DNA of 64,000 bases from Flavobacteriales bacterium (GCA_016715995.1 JADJXF010000017.1:155993-219992), one strand, 5' to 3'; positions 25,808 to 35,273 are shown, counted from the first letter of the stretch. Numbers and translations are program-made. The notes: generated by a model from the sequence alone, not told the origin.

Positions 25808-27343
25808 TCACCGAACCACCACCCTCGTCGCGCTCGCCTTGTCCGAGGAAACGCGGAGCATGTAGCTGCCCGAGGGAAGGTCCGCGGTTTGGACGGTGAT
25901 CACCTCCAGGCCGCTATGGATGCCACCCACGACCATCTGACCGGCCGTGTTGAAGAGTTCCACACGGACGTTCCCGACTGCACCGCTCGTGCGCACCGTG
26001 AGCAGCTCATTGAAGGGATTCGGGTAGACCGTGAAGGCATCACGGCCTTCGATGTCGGTGGTGCCGGTCACGATCACTTCCGTGCAGGAAGAGGTCTGCG
26101 AGCAGTTGCCGCTGGTAATGACCACGGCGTAGTTGCCGTTCACCGTCGGCGCGAAGCTCTGTCCGATGGCTCCATCGACGAGCGCATTGCCATTGTCGCA
26201 ATCCACCCACTGGTACTCCAGTCCGGGCGACACAGCCGCGAGGACACTGCCATCGAAGGTGACCGTGGCATCAATGACGATCTCTGCTGGCTCAGCGGCC
26301 ACGATGATGCCGTCGCCGTTGTTGCAATCCACCGTCACGGTGCCGCTAACGGTCTCGTAGCACGGCGTGGTGATGGTGTAGCTGTACTCACCGAAGGGAA
26401 CGTCCCCCACCATCTCGCCGCCCCAGGTATCCCAGGTAACGAAGCTGTGGTTGTAGTCCCCGCCATCCGTGATCTGCACGGTGGCACCAATGAGGGCGAA
26501 GGGCGAACCGATGAAGAAGAACACGTTGTTGGTGGTGGCTTCCGCTGGCTCAGCGGCCACGATGATGCCGTCGCCGTTGTTGCAATCCACCGTCACGGTG
26601 CCGCTAACGGTCTCGTAGCAAGGGGTGGTGATGGTGTAGCTGTATTCACCGAAGGGAACATCCCCCACCATCTCGCCGCCCCAGGTATCCCAGGTAACGA
26701 AGCTGTGGTTGTAGTCGGCGCCATCGGTGATCTGAACAGTGGCACCGATTAGGGCGAAGGGTGAACCGATGAAGAAGAACACGTTGTTGGTGGTGGCTTC
26801 CGCTGGCTCGGCGAACACCGCGTTGCCGTCCCCGTTGTTGCATGCCACCGTTATGGTTCCCGAGACGGTCTCGTAGCACGGAAGGGTGATCGAGTAGCTG
26901 TACTCGCCGTAAGGCACATCCGCGAGCATATCGCCCCAAGGGTTACTGGTCACGAAGCTCTCGTTGTAGTTCGCGCCATCGTACAGCGTGACTGTTGCCC
27001 CCATGATCTGCATCGGGGAACCCACGAAGAAGAACACGGTATTGGTGGTCAGTGTTTCCAAGGCCAGCGGTGCATCGGCATCCGCACCGGCAATGGTGAC
27101 CGATCCCAAACCGGACATGTAGCAGGCGGCGGACACCGTGTATTCATAGGTGTTGTCCGCAAGGCCGACGAAAACGGTCTGGCCTGTTGCATCGGTCGAT
27201 TGGAAGTTTCCATCGAGCATGACGGTCGCGTTCTCCAACGGCGTACCGGTGCCTAGATCCGTAACGGTGATGGTGGCGCTGAACTGGGCGAGCGTGCTTG
27301 CCGCCAGGAAAGGGAAAAGGACGGAGAGGTAATAACAGTTCAT
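25808..27343 (-). CDS. Secreted repeat protein with T9SS sorting domain
   Basis: 511 residues from the ATG at 27343 (signal MNCYYLSVLFPFLAASTLAQ). A carboxypeptidase-like beta-sandwich (TVTDLGTGTPLENATVMLDG) is followed by three near-perfect and one divergent copies of an 86-residue module (FFFIGSPFALIGATVQITDG, then SFVTWDTWGGEMVGDVPFGE, CYETVSGTVTVDCNNGDG). The last about 80 residues are a sorting domain (FTVYPNPFNELLTVRT, LPSGSYMLRVSSDKASATRV). Surface or extracellular; Cys pairs in each module could form disulfides. Function unknown. Confidence 0.8.
   Translation of the reverse strand: MNCYYLSVLFPFLAASTLAQFSATITVTDLGTGTPLENATVMLDGNFQSTDATGQTVFVGLADNTYEYTVSAACYMSGLGSVTIAGADADAPLALETLTTNTVFFFVGSPMQIMGATVTLYDGANYNESFVTSNPWGDMLADVPYGEYSYSITLPCYETVSGTITVACNNGDGNAVFAEPAEATTNNVFFFIGSPFALIGATVQITDGADYNHSFVTWDTWGGEMVGDVPFGEYSYTITTPCYETVSGTVTVDCNNGDGIIVAAEPAEATTNNVFFFIGSPFALIGATVQITDGGDYNHSFVTWDTWGGEMVGDVPFGEYSYTITTPCYETVSGTVTVDCNNGDGIIVAAEPAEIVIDATVTFDGSVLAAVSPGLEYQWVDCDNGNALVDGAIGQSFAPTVNGNYAVVITSGNCSQTSSCTEVIVTGTTDIEGRDAFTVYPNPFNELLTVRTSGAVGNVRVELFNTAGQMVVGGIHSGLEVITVQTADLPSGSYMLRVSSDKASATRVVVR
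26286..27059 (-). repeat. Tandem 258-bp coding repeat
   Basis: Three units start at 26286, 26544 and 26802 (period 258 bases, 86 codons). Units one and two are almost identical at the DNA level, unit three is diverged. The near identity suggests recent duplication or gene conversion, and makes this a place where copy number could vary. Confidence 0.8.
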
Positions 27344-27362
27344 TGGGCAGGTGGTTGTGTGT

Positions 27363-28961
27363 TCAGTGCGTGATGACCATGGTCGAGACAAGGCGTGCGC
27401 CCGCTTGCTGCAATGTGAGTTGATGGACCCCGGGCGTGAGGTATGCGGGCAGTTGGAAGCTGATGCTCCGGGCACCGTGTTGGAGCTGATGCACCTGATG
27501 CGTGTACACGAGCTGGCCGTTGGCGCTGTAAAGAGCGAGGCGCGCGCCGGGCTGGATATCCGCAATGAAATGCACGATCACATTCGAGCCTGCGACGGCG
27601 GGATTCGGATAGGTCGTTCCGCTTGCGGCATCGGACAGATCATCGGTGCTGTTCATGAGGTCGTTCTCCAAGCGCGCCGTGAAGAAGTAGTTCTGGTTGA
27701 CCGTGGTGCGCGCCTGGCCACCAATCAGGACCTTCCCGTCGGCCTGCAGCTCCATCGCATAGATCATGGTGTAGTAGTCCGGGATCACCAGGTGGGACAA
27801 GCCATTGGTACCGAACGTGGCATCGGGGGTGCCGTCCGCCATGTACTTCCACACGGCAAGGTCGAAGCCGTTGGGCGGACCATCACCGGAGGTTCCGGCC
27901 ATGATGATCCTTCCATCGGCCTGCAATGCGATCTCCCAAGCGTAGTCGAAGTCGTCCAGGTCTTCCTCCACAGCACCTGCATCACCGAAGGAGGCATCCA
28001 CCTCACCGTCCGGTGTGAACTTCATGAGCAGCGCGCTATAGTTGTAGGTGACCGTCACGGTCTTGCCAGCTACCAGTATCGATCCATCAGGTGTCAGCAC
28101 CAGGTCGTACGCCTCGTCGTCCACGTTCCCGTGGTTGTGCTTCACGATACCATCAGCGCTGAAGCTGTCATCGAGCGTGCCGTCAGCATTGAAGCGGACA
28201 AGGAGCAGCGTGTACCACAGTTCGGTCTCGCCGAAATAGCCACTGGCGACGATCTTCCCATCGGGCTGCACCTTGATCCCCTCGAACGCGGAGGATCCCA
28301 CGGCCATCACCGGTATCGTGGCCACGCCATCAACGCCGAAGGTGGTGTCGAGCACACCGCTCGGTGTGAACCGGACCACCACGGGTCGGCGCACGTAGTT
28401 CAGGTCGTAGGAGGATCCGCAGACCAGGATGTTGCCCTGATCGTCCAGTGTCACGTCGCGGATCATGTCCTCCGCGTTCAGGACCACGGCGCTCACGCTT
28501 TGGAGCACGATCCCGTTCGTGCCGAAGGAATCATCGGGCATTCCATCAGCGTTGAGCTGGATCAGCATCATCCGGTAGGTCTGGTAATCGGTGGTGCTTC
28601 CGGCCAGCAGGATCTTTCCTTCCGGCGTGATCACTGCGGAATGCAGCAGCGCCTCGTTGTCCAGCTCCTGCATGAAGACACCGTCGGTCCCGAAGTCCAT
28701 GTCGGGCGTGCCGTCGGGCATGTAGCGGAACACGTAGGCCCGGGCGGTGAAGCCGGCATCCCAGCTCATCCCAATGGAGAGGATCTTATCGTCATCCTGG
28801 ACGAGAATCTTGTGCACGGCGTCCTTGCCGTTCACCTGTTGCACCACATGGCCGGTGCCGTTGAAGGTGGGATCAAGTGTGCCGGACTGGGCAGGAAGCA
28901 AGTGGGTGCTGCAAAGCGAGAGGCATAGTGCAGCAATCAGCGGCCGATGTTCTGTTCTCAT
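27363..28961 (-). CDS. Secreted delta-60 repeat protein with T9SS sorting domain
   Basis: 532 residues. Signal peptide MRTEHRPLIAALCLSLCSTH..LPAQS, then about seven delta-60 units (LDPTFNGTGHV, PDGTPDMDFGTDGV, QPDGKIVASGYFGETE, DGTPDATFGTNGL), a propeller-like family, and a sorting domain (TTYPNPAVAGSNVIVHF, LTPGVHQLTLQQAGARL). The start overlaps the stop of the 56-residue gene upstream (ATGA, 28958-28961). Ligand and role unknown. Confidence 0.85.
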   Translation of the reverse strand: MRTEHRPLIAALCLSLCSTHLLPAQSGTLDPTFNGTGHVVQQVNGKDAVHKILVQDDDKILSIGMSWDAGFTARAYVFRYMPDGTPDMDFGTDGVFMQELDNEALLHSAVITPEGKILLAGSTTDYQTYRMMLIQLNADGMPDDSFGTNGIVLQSVSAVVLNAEDMIRDVTLDDQGNILVCGSSYDLNYVRRPVVVRFTPSGVLDTTFGVDGVATIPVMAVGSSAFEGIKVQPDGKIVASGYFGETELWYTLLLVRFNADGTLDDSFSADGIVKHNHGNVDDEAYDLVLTPDGSILVAGKTVTVTYNYSALLMKFTPDGEVDASFGDAGAVEEDLDDFDYAWEIALQADGRIIMAGTSGDGPPNGFDLAVWKYMADGTPDATFGTNGLSHLVIPDYYTMIYAMELQADGKVLIGGQARTTVNQNYFFTARLENDLMNSTDDLSDAASGTTYPNPAVAGSNVIVHFIADIQPGARLALYSANGQLVYTHQVHQLQHGARSISFQLPAYLTPGVHQLTLQQAGARLVSTMVITH

Positions 28962-29128
28962 GGGGTCGGTTGTTCAGGTTCAGGGGTTTCGGTGGGTTTC
29001 TTCCTCAGGTCCGCCAGTTTCTCCAACAGGTTGCGCCAGGCTTCCTGCTCAGCCTTGCTCTGGCGATGCATCTTCTCCAAGCGAGCGAACTCATCCGGCT
29101 GATCGGTTTCCTTCTCGGTGGTGCTCAT
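28958..29128 (-). CDS. Small charged protein coupled to the delta-60 gene
   Basis: 56 residues from the ATG at 29128 (MSTTEKETDQPDEFARLEKM), helical centre and a Pro/Glu/Thr tail. No signal peptide, so cytosolic. Overlaps the delta-60 start by ATGA. An assembly or export helper is possible but unproven. Confidence 0.5.
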   Translation of the reverse strand: MSTTEKETDQPDEFARLEKMHRQSKAEQEAWRNLLEKLADLRKKPTETPEPEQPTP

Positions 29129-29184
29129 GGCATGTGATCGACGCCGCGAAAGTGCAGGCGTCATCAACGCACCTGTCCCCGATC

Positions 29185-29228
29185 GGCCTTACATCGAAAG
29201 CACAGCCCCACGGAAAGGCCTTACATCG
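29185..29228. repeat. Direct repeat upstream of the delta-60 operon
   Basis: GGCCTTACATCG occurs at 29185-29196 and again at 29217-29228, spaced 32 bases (about three helical turns), in the gap between the delta-60 operon and the TPR/LuxR-like regulator. A regulator-binding site is inferred. Confidence 0.4.
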
Positions 29229-29321
29229 TGCTTACAAGAAGGGCTAAGCGGCTGATGCACGGAGCATTGGAGCGCGAGCCGGATGAGGTCCCGGATGGTC
29301 GTCCGGCGGCTTCCCGGAGCC

Positions 29322-31049
29322 TCAGATCGACTGCAGGAAGTCGACCAGGTTCACGTCCTCCCCTTCTATCTCCAGCTTCTTGCGCAGCCGTGAACGCGCC
29401 ACGGTGATGCTGTTCAGCGTCTGCTGCGTGATGGCCGAGATGTCCTTGGTGCTCATGTTGAGCCGGAGGAAGGCACAGAGCTTCCGCTCGTTGGGGGTGA
29501 GTTCTGGGAAGCGTTCCTGCAACGTCTGGTAGAAGGTGGAATGCACGCGCGTGAAGTGCGCCTCGAACTCCTTCCAGTTGTGCTCGTCCTGACTGCTCTG
29601 CAGGTCGCGCACGATCTCCTGGATCACCTGCTGGTTCTCCTGCTTGAACGTGGGCTTTGCCTTCAGCAGCCGTTCGGCGATGTGCGCGATGAGCTCGTTC
29701 TTCTTCAGCAGGAACAAGGCGTTGGCCGTTAGCTCACGGTCCTTGAAGTCCAGGCTGTCCCGCAGGGTGGTCTGCTCGGCTTCGAGCTTCTCACGTTCCA
29801 GGCGAAGCTTTTCCTGCTCCAGCACACTGTTGCGCACCCGTGCGCGCATGATCGAAAAGAGGAGAAAGGCGGTGAGCAGGACGAAGAACAAGGCACCACC
29901 CAGCGTGATGTTCCAGATCCGTCGCCGGGCGTTCTCCGCGTCCTTGCGCTGCACCTCCACTTCGAAGACCTCGCGCTCCTTATCCCGACGGAACTCCTCC
30001 TCCAACCGGGCTATGGTCTGTCGCGTGCCCGCATTGTAGAGCGTGTCATTGAGTTCTTTGAATTCGCGATGCGCAGCCAATGCGGCCTCGTAGTTCTTCA
30101 GGGTATCGTGGATGGATGCCAGCGATTCCAAGGAGATCACCATCGATTCGCGGCTGCCGATCTCCCGTCCGATGGCGAGGGCCTGCTCGAAGCGATCGCG
30201 GGCTGCCGTGAAGTTCTTGAAGAACACCTGGTTCTTGCCCATGTTGTTCAGCACCTGCGCCTGCCCACGCGCATCGCCCATCTCCTTGCGTACAGCGAGC
30301 GACTTCAGAAAGTACTCGTTGGCGCGATCATGCTCGCCGGTTTCCATCAGACAGATGCCGATGTTGTTGTTCAACGAGCCCGCATTGCGCGGCTCGTTCA
30401 GCGGCCCATTGATCACCACAGCCTGCTCGAAGTACGGCAACGCGGTGGCGTAGTCCTCCCGCTGGATGTAGACCCCGGCGATGTTGTTGAACAGGCGCAC
30501 CTTGCGCATGGCCAGTTCCTTCGGATCGAGGTCCTGTGCCTGCTCGAGGATGCGCAATGCTTCGTTGTAGCACGCGATGCTCTTGTCCAGATCGCGCAGG
30601 TAGAAATGCAGGAGGCCGGTCTTGGCTTGCACGTCCGAAAGGGACAGCACGAGCGCCGGAAGGCTCCCCTCTTGCTTCACGGCGTTCTCCACCAAGCGTT
30701 GCGCCTCTTGCAGAACAGCCAGGGCCGCAGGCAGGTCCCTTACGCCCAATTGCGCATCGCCCACCAGGAGCAGCGCACGGGCCTTCTCATCGTTGGTGCG
30801 TAGCTCACTGAGCTGCTTCTGTGCCGCAAGCGCATGCACCAGCGCGGAATCCGGATAGTTGGCCAGCAACTGTTTCGCCAGCGTGAGATGCGCTTCGCAG
30901 GAAAGCTCCGTTCCGTGGCCGCGTGGTGCCGATTCCTGGGCACAGGCCTCCCACGCGGGCATTCGCGCGGCTGTTGATACCACAATGGACAAAAGGACAA
31001 CGCGTGCCCGGTGCCCTCCCGCAGCGTGTCGGATCGTCAAGCGCATCAA
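29322..31049 (-). CDS. TPR sensor with LuxR-like DNA-binding domain
   Basis: 575 residues: N-terminal hydrophobic signal segment, TPR array about residues 90-320 (FNNIAGVYIQREDYATALPY, NNNIGICLMETGEHDRANEY), one membrane helix near 376-397 (ITLGGALFFVLLTAFLLF), coiled coil, then a C-terminal helix-turn-helix (PELTPNERKLCAFLRLNMST, KDISAITQQTLNSITVARSR). Such membrane-anchored TPR regulators are common in Bacteroidota; the target is unknown, though the delta-60 operon lies directly downstream on the same strand. Confidence 0.8.
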   Translation of the reverse strand: MMRLTIRHAAGGHRARVVLLSIVVSTAARMPAWEACAQESAPRGHGTELSCEAHLTLAKQLLANYPDSALVHALAAQKQLSELRTNDEKARALLLVGDAQLGVRDLPAALAVLQEAQRLVENAVKQEGSLPALVLSLSDVQAKTGLLHFYLRDLDKSIACYNEALRILEQAQDLDPKELAMRKVRLFNNIAGVYIQREDYATALPYFEQAVVINGPLNEPRNAGSLNNNIGICLMETGEHDRANEYFLKSLAVRKEMGDARGQAQVLNNMGKNQVFFKNFTAARDRFEQALAIGREIGSRESMVISLESLASIHDTLKNYEAALAAHREFKELNDTLYNAGTRQTIARLEEEFRRDKEREVFEVEVQRKDAENARRRIWNITLGGALFFVLLTAFLLFSIMRARVRNSVLEQEKLRLEREKLEAEQTTLRDSLDFKDRELTANALFLLKKNELIAHIAERLLKAKPTFKQENQQVIQEIVRDLQSSQDEHNWKEFEAHFTRVHSTFYQTLQERFPELTPNERKLCAFLRLNMSTKDISAITQQTLNSITVARSRLRKKLEIEGEDVNLVDFLQSI

Positions 31050-31277
31050 CTGGCTACGGCTAGGTGGTTCGATCCAAAACTACGGGTTGGGCCCTGGAGC
31101 ACTGGGGGGCGTGGCAACCACCGGTGCTTCTGCGCAATGCGGCGTCATCTCCTTCGGTGCTCCGCTGCCCATCGCCGCGAGTGGCCTGTCGCATTCACGC
31201 AGCGAGGGCCCAGCGCAATTCGTGATTCCCACAATGGTGCATGCGATGGCCTTTCCCGCAGCGCGGTCCTTCGCCTC

Positions 31278-31745
31278 TCATTCCGCGATGCGTGTCATGA
31301 AATAGATGCGCTCACGCGCTTCTCCCTGCTTGTCCTTCCAAAAGAGGCGGGCCGTCCACTGATCCGCAGTCTCCTTTCGCCAGGCGTAGCTGTTGCTTGC
31401 CGCGTTGTCCGGGTCGAAGCGGACCGAAGTGGCATCCCACTCCGTTGCGATGGCTGAACCGTTCGTTACCTGGCCACCGCGCAGGCTGATCACCGACGGG
31501 ATGCCCGCGAGGTTGGTGAAGGCGGAATCGGAGAAGCTTGCCACTCCGAGGGTGGAGTCGTCCAGCATGCTGTAGCTCTCGAAGAAAGGCGCCCCGCCCG
31601 CCTCGGCGCCGCGCCACTTGCCCACGATCCATTGGATCTCTTGGAATTGTTCACGTGTTACCGTGGCCGCCGACCGGGAACGGTTAGCGGGCCCACAGGC
31701 AACCAGGAAGGTTGCGGTCGTAAGCAGCAGGATGATTGAGCGCAT
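31278..31745 (-). CDS. DUF6265-like lipoprotein
   Basis: 155 residues from the ATG at 31745 (MRSIILLLTTATFLVACG, lipobox LVAC). The mature part starts IQWIVGKWRG and has the lipocalin-like strand pattern of DUF6265 proteins (FESYSMLDDSTLGVASF). Start chosen to place the signal at the N-terminus. The gap of 228 bases upstream of it holds no gene I can support. Confidence 0.6.
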   Translation of the reverse strand: MRSIILLLTTATFLVACGPANRSRSAATVTREQFQEIQWIVGKWRGAEAGGAPFFESYSMLDDSTLGVASFSDSAFTNLAGIPSVISLRGGQVTNGSAIATEWDATSVRFDPDNAASNSYAWRKETADQWTARLFWKDKQGEARERIYFMTRIAE

Positions 31746-31837
31746 GACCACAAGGTAGGTGCAGCACCTGAAGTGCGTAGGAGCTAAGGCACGATAGGAG
31801 CCGCAGACATGTCGTGCGGGCATGCTGTCGTTGAACC

Positions 31838-32737
31838 CTAATCGTCACCCAAGGACATCTGGTATCTCCGCTCCACGGTTGGTCTTCCGCTTGGAACGAG
31901 CTGCTGCCCGTTCCACGCCAGGTATTCGCGGATCACGATGCGCGTGAGTTCCTTGGGGTTGCCGTACTCCATGGCTTGCAACGGTGTTTCATCATAGGTG
32001 CTGGTCACCTTGATGACGGTGCCCGGCGAACCTTCCATATCAGCCGGGTAGAGGAACGAGCTGCCACCGCTGTAGGCTCCATCGGGCGATCCCATCAGGT
32101 CGGTGACGTGATGGAACTTCCCACCGCTCCAGAACACCACCACATCGCCGGTGGCGCAACCGCAGCCGCCGACACAGGGCACATGCAAGGTGATCACATC
32201 GTCCACGTTCTTCAGGCCTCGGTTGCCGTGGTTCTGCACCATGCCGAAGCCCCAGGAGAACGAACGCAGCACCAGTCGGTCCAGTTCCTTGCCATCGCGC
32301 AGCGCGACGATGCGGTAGGAGAAGTCGATGCGGTCCACGCCATTGGGCCGCACGATGTGGTCGATGCCGCCAACGAATTTCACGGTGGGATCGGTGGTGC
32401 TGCCAAAGCTGCACTGCGCGATGTTGCCGCCCCAGACCCAGCCTTGCAGCGTGTCGGCTTTCACCCGGTACCACGTGCTGCCGATGCCATGGAGTTTCAA
32501 CGTATCGGTCCCGCGCTCCTCCAACGAGACCTTGGTGCCAACGGACAAGGTGGCGACCAGGCCGCCCTGCACGCCCGGCGAAGCGCGCAAGGCCACATCG
32601 TTGCCGAGCACATACGCCGGCTCCACCTCCTCCGGGAATAAGTAGTCTGTCCGGGGCGTGTGGTTGACGAAATAGGGATCCTGCGCTGCTACGCGTGCCG
32701 AAACCACGAAGAGCAAGAGCAATGGAGCGCGCGGCAT
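31838..32737 (-). CDS. Exported protein with bacterial SH3 domain
   Basis: 299 residues from the ATG at 32737 with a signal peptide (MPRAPLLLLFVVSARVAAQ). An SH3-type domain is visible at about 45-115 (YVLGNDVALRASPGVQGGLV, WYRVKADTLQGWVWG). The rest is unassigned, with a Cys-Gly cluster (VPCVGGCGCATGD) resembling a metal- or disulfide-rich loop. Periplasmic or surface location expected. Confidence 0.65.
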   Translation of the reverse strand: MPRAPLLLLFVVSARVAAQDPYFVNHTPRTDYLFPEEVEPAYVLGNDVALRASPGVQGGLVATLSVGTKVSLEERGTDTLKLHGIGSTWYRVKADTLQGWVWGGNIAQCSFGSTTDPTVKFVGGIDHIVRPNGVDRIDFSYRIVALRDGKELDRLVLRSFSWGFGMVQNHGNRGLKNVDDVITLHVPCVGGCGCATGDVVVFWSGGKFHHVTDLMGSPDGAYSGGSSFLYPADMEGSPGTVIKVTSTYDETPLQAMEYGNPKELTRIVIREYLAWNGQQLVPSGRPTVERRYQMSLGDD

Positions 32738-33039
32738 GGAGGGATGTGAGAGAGAACGCGTAAAGGTCGTCGTTCTTCTTTCCGAGGGAGAATGCGCCAC
32801 CGCTACACCGTCGTCCGCTGAATGACTGATCAGTGTAATGTGCGACAAGGCTGTGACAGGCAAAGAGCGAGGATGGTGCGCTAGCGTCCATTCTTTCTGG
32901 AAACAGGGAGTTTTGGGTTCACCTCCGAAATGACTGGGTGAGTGAGTCCGGCTTTACCGACAATGAACGGTTCCTATTCCTCGCTGCGCGCGGGTGGTAA
33001 TGAGGTGAACTTCTGGAGGCCGAGCCTAACTTTGGCCTT
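32738..33039. other. Divergent intergenic region
   Basis: 302 bases between divergent genes. It holds a 10-base palindrome ACTGATCAGT (32825-32834) and a TAACTTTG box at its right end. No gene, tRNA or structured RNA is evident. Confidence 0.5.
33027..33034 (+). promoter_or_regulatory. Putative -7 box of the aspartic protease gene
   Basis: TAACTTTG fits TAnnTTTG and ends 5 bases before the ATG at 33040, implying a leaderless transcript. Confidence 0.4.
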
Positions 33040-33420
33040 ATGGGACTGGTAAATGGGCACCTGCAACTGAAGAACCCGCGTCTGGCTGACCTGGCAGGCG
33101 TGGAAGTGGTCGCGCTGGTGGATACAGGTGCCTTGCATCTCTGCATTCCTGAGCACGTGCGCATCCAACTCAAGTTGGAAGCGATCGAGGAGAAGGAAGT
33201 GACACTGGCCGATGGGTCGAAGCAACTCGTGCCCTACGTCGGACCGATCCAGATCAAGTTCAAGAACCGTACGGGCTTCGCTGGTGCATTGGTCCTTGGT
33301 ACGCAGGTGTTGCTCGGTGCGATCCCCATGGAGGACATGGACCTGATCATGATCCCGAAGACGCGCGCGGTGGATGTGAACCCCGATAGCCCGAACATCG
33401 CGTCGAGCATTGTGATGTAG
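33040..33420 (+). CDS. Retropepsin-like clan AA aspartic protease
   Basis: 126 residues, one retropepsin-like domain. The active-site motif is VALVDTGALHLCIP near residue 29-42; LLGAIPMEDMDLIMIP near 90-105 matches the second conserved block. A single domain implies a homodimer. No signal peptide, so cytosolic. Similar stand-alone proteases occur in defence or TA-rich regions; the substrate is unknown. Confidence 0.75.
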   Translation: MGLVNGHLQLKNPRLADLAGVEVVALVDTGALHLCIPEHVRIQLKLEAIEEKEVTLADGSKQLVPYVGPIQIKFKNRTGFAGALVLGTQVLLGAIPMEDMDLIMIPKTRAVDVNPDSPNIASSIVM

Positions 33421-33458
33421 GTGTGTCGGCCTGCCCCAGCGACCACAGCGCCATCCGC

Positions 33459-34424
33459 TCACCCATGCACCCGCCATGCGATGGCCCGCGTGGCGTAGCG
33501 CATCTCCACCGGCTCCTGGGGGCTTGTGGCATCCAACAGCGCGTCCAACGCTTGGAGGAACCCCGGGATGTCGGCCACACCATGCTTGATGTAAGAGCTG
33601 CTCAGCGCCAGGTTGCGCACACGCTCGCGGACCATGGGCACGGAGTGCATGAACGCACGGAGTTCCGCATGCGGCGCTCGCTCACGGATGGCGTTGGTCG
33701 TCCGGCCTGCGCGCTCGTTCACCTCGTACTGCGTTGACCACGTGCGCAGCAAGGTCTCATAGCCTTTCATGAAAGGCGTGTCCTCCAAGCGCACGTTCCA
33801 GAAGGCTACGCAGGCGGAGCGCGCTGTGCCGATGCGCTCCACTTCGGCGAAGGTGCGATCCAGGTCGAACCAATGGAAGGCCTGCGCGGCGATGATCAGA
33901 TCGGCGCACGCATCGGGCAGGCCGGTATGCTCGCTGGTGCCCACGCGATAGTCCTGCGCACCCTCCGCGCGTGCCGTGGCCAACATGTCCGCGTTGGGGT
34001 CGATGCCGATCACCGGGTGGCCGGTGCTTGCGAAAAGGCGCGTGGAGATGCCTGTGCCGCAGCCTAGGTCAACGATCAAGTTGGAAGCCATCTCAAAATG
34101 ATCCTTCGGGCTGCACCGGCGCCTCTTTCGGCCATCCGGCGTTGCTCAACCCTTACAGAGCGTCCAGCTATGCGCGGGTTTCGCGCCTTGGCTGGCCGAA
34201 AGATCCATCCGGTTCGCTTCCAAAAACCATTTTGAGATGGCTTCTGGGGCCGGTGCCTGTTCCAAGCACCAACGCACCAGTTCCAGTGGATAGGTGGGCC
34301 GCGCCTGCCCGTAGATGGTGGCCAGGCCGATAGCGTTCGGTAAATCGCATGGTGGATCGCGGGCTGAGGCGAAGCTACGCGTGCGACTAGCGCACAGGCG
34401 CCGTGAACGGGACCTAACTCTCAA
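33459..34424 (-). pseudogene. Class I SAM-dependent methyltransferase split by an inserted element
   Basis: The C-terminal part (34091 to 33459) has the SAM-binding motif VDLGCGTGISTRLF and FHWFDLDRTFAEVERIG. The N-terminal part (IYGQARPTYPLELVRWCLEQ ending PAPEA) lies beyond a 151-base insert (34089-34239). Removing the insert and one copy of its flanking GC joins PAPEA directly to SNLIVDLGCG in frame, so the gene was whole before insertion. The exact N-terminus is unclear; the last bases near 34360-34424 may include another shift. Closest to the generic YcgJ/UbiE-like methyltransferases. Confidence 0.8.
34089..34239. mobile_element. MITE-like element with nested inverted repeats
   Basis: A 151-base insert in the methyltransferase gene. 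Its ends are CATCTCAAAATG and CATTTTGAGATG; with flanking bases the inverted repeat is 17 bases perfect (34084-34100 and 34228-34244). A second pair, CTTTCGGCCA at 34125-34134 and TGGCCGAAAG at 34193-34202, lies inside. GC at 34087-34088 and 34240-34241 is a possible 2-base target duplication. It has no coding capacity, so it would need a transposase in trans. Confidence 0.7.
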
Positions 34425-35273
34425 AGCTCCTGAAGAACTCCGGCACCAGCTCGTACACGGTCTTCGGCTTCAGGCCCAGCTCGTACTTCTCGAACAGGCT
34501 TACCAAGCGCTCGCCGTCGATCAGCTCGATGGGAGGGACGCCATCGCGGTTGGCTTCCTTCTGGGCTTCGGAGGTGAAGCGACCGGTGGTGAGGATCAGT
34601 CCCTTTTCCGCGCGGCCCTGCATGCTGCCCCGGAAGTCGCGGACCAAGGCGGGGGAGACGGTCTCCTTGTAGCGCTTGCACTGGAACACGATGTTGAAGT
34701 TCACCACATCGTTCAGGCGGATGCGGCCGATGCCATCGATGCCTTGGTCACCAGCGCCACCGGTGATCTGGATGTCGTGGATACCGATCTCGGTGAGCAG
34801 GCGTTTGCAGATGCGCTCGAAGCCTTTGGGGTTAGGGCCTTCAAGGTTTCCAACAGCGACTCGCTGTGCGCCTCGTCCTCGACGATGTCGTTGTCCAGGT
34901 TCTCCTTTTCCTTCTTCTCCTTCTTCTTGGCGCGGGACTGGGCATCCCCGCCTACGGTCTGGTGGATGCGCTGGAAGAGCTGGTAGACCTGCTCCTCGGT
35001 GAGCTTGGCCTCCACGCCCTCCTGGGTGAGGCGCCACACCCCGCTCTTGGGCGAATCCATCAGACCGGCCTTGGTGAGGTAGAACCGCGCCCATTGGATC
35101 TGGTTCCGCACCCGGCTCTGGCCGGAAGGGATGAGCTGTTCCACCTCGCTGTCCGGGATCTTCAGGTCGGCAATGACTGCATCGACGACTTCCCCGGTGG
35201 CCCCGGAGCCGCCCAGGTTCTTCATGACACGCAGAAGGGGAATACAGTACTTGAGGAAGTGGGGGCCTTTCAT
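34414..35273 (-). pseudogene. mrr: Mrr-type restriction endonuclease, one frameshift
   Basis: About 286 residues when one base is restored near 34828-34838. N-terminal Mrr_N winged helix (VMKNLGGSGATGEVVDAVIA, PSGQSRVRNQIQWARFYLTK), then the shift after LLETLKALTPK, then the catalytic domain in the next frame (GFERICKRLLTEIGIHDIQI, GDQGIDGIGRIRLN, NIVFQCKRYKETVS). The PD-(D/E)XK pattern Asp...Gln-Cys-Lys is intact. Mrr cuts methylated DNA. The break is the loss of one G in AAGGG, possibly artefactual. Confidence 0.85.

Noticed and set aside
26286..27059. Regular repeats as a possible CRISPR array
   Set aside because: The unit is 258 bases, in frame, and encodes a protein module; there are no spacers.
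27351..28928. 525-codon plus-strand frame opposite the delta-60 gene
   Set aside because: A mirror of the repeat-rich T9SS gene; composition is His/Val/Gly-biased and no signal or domain appears.
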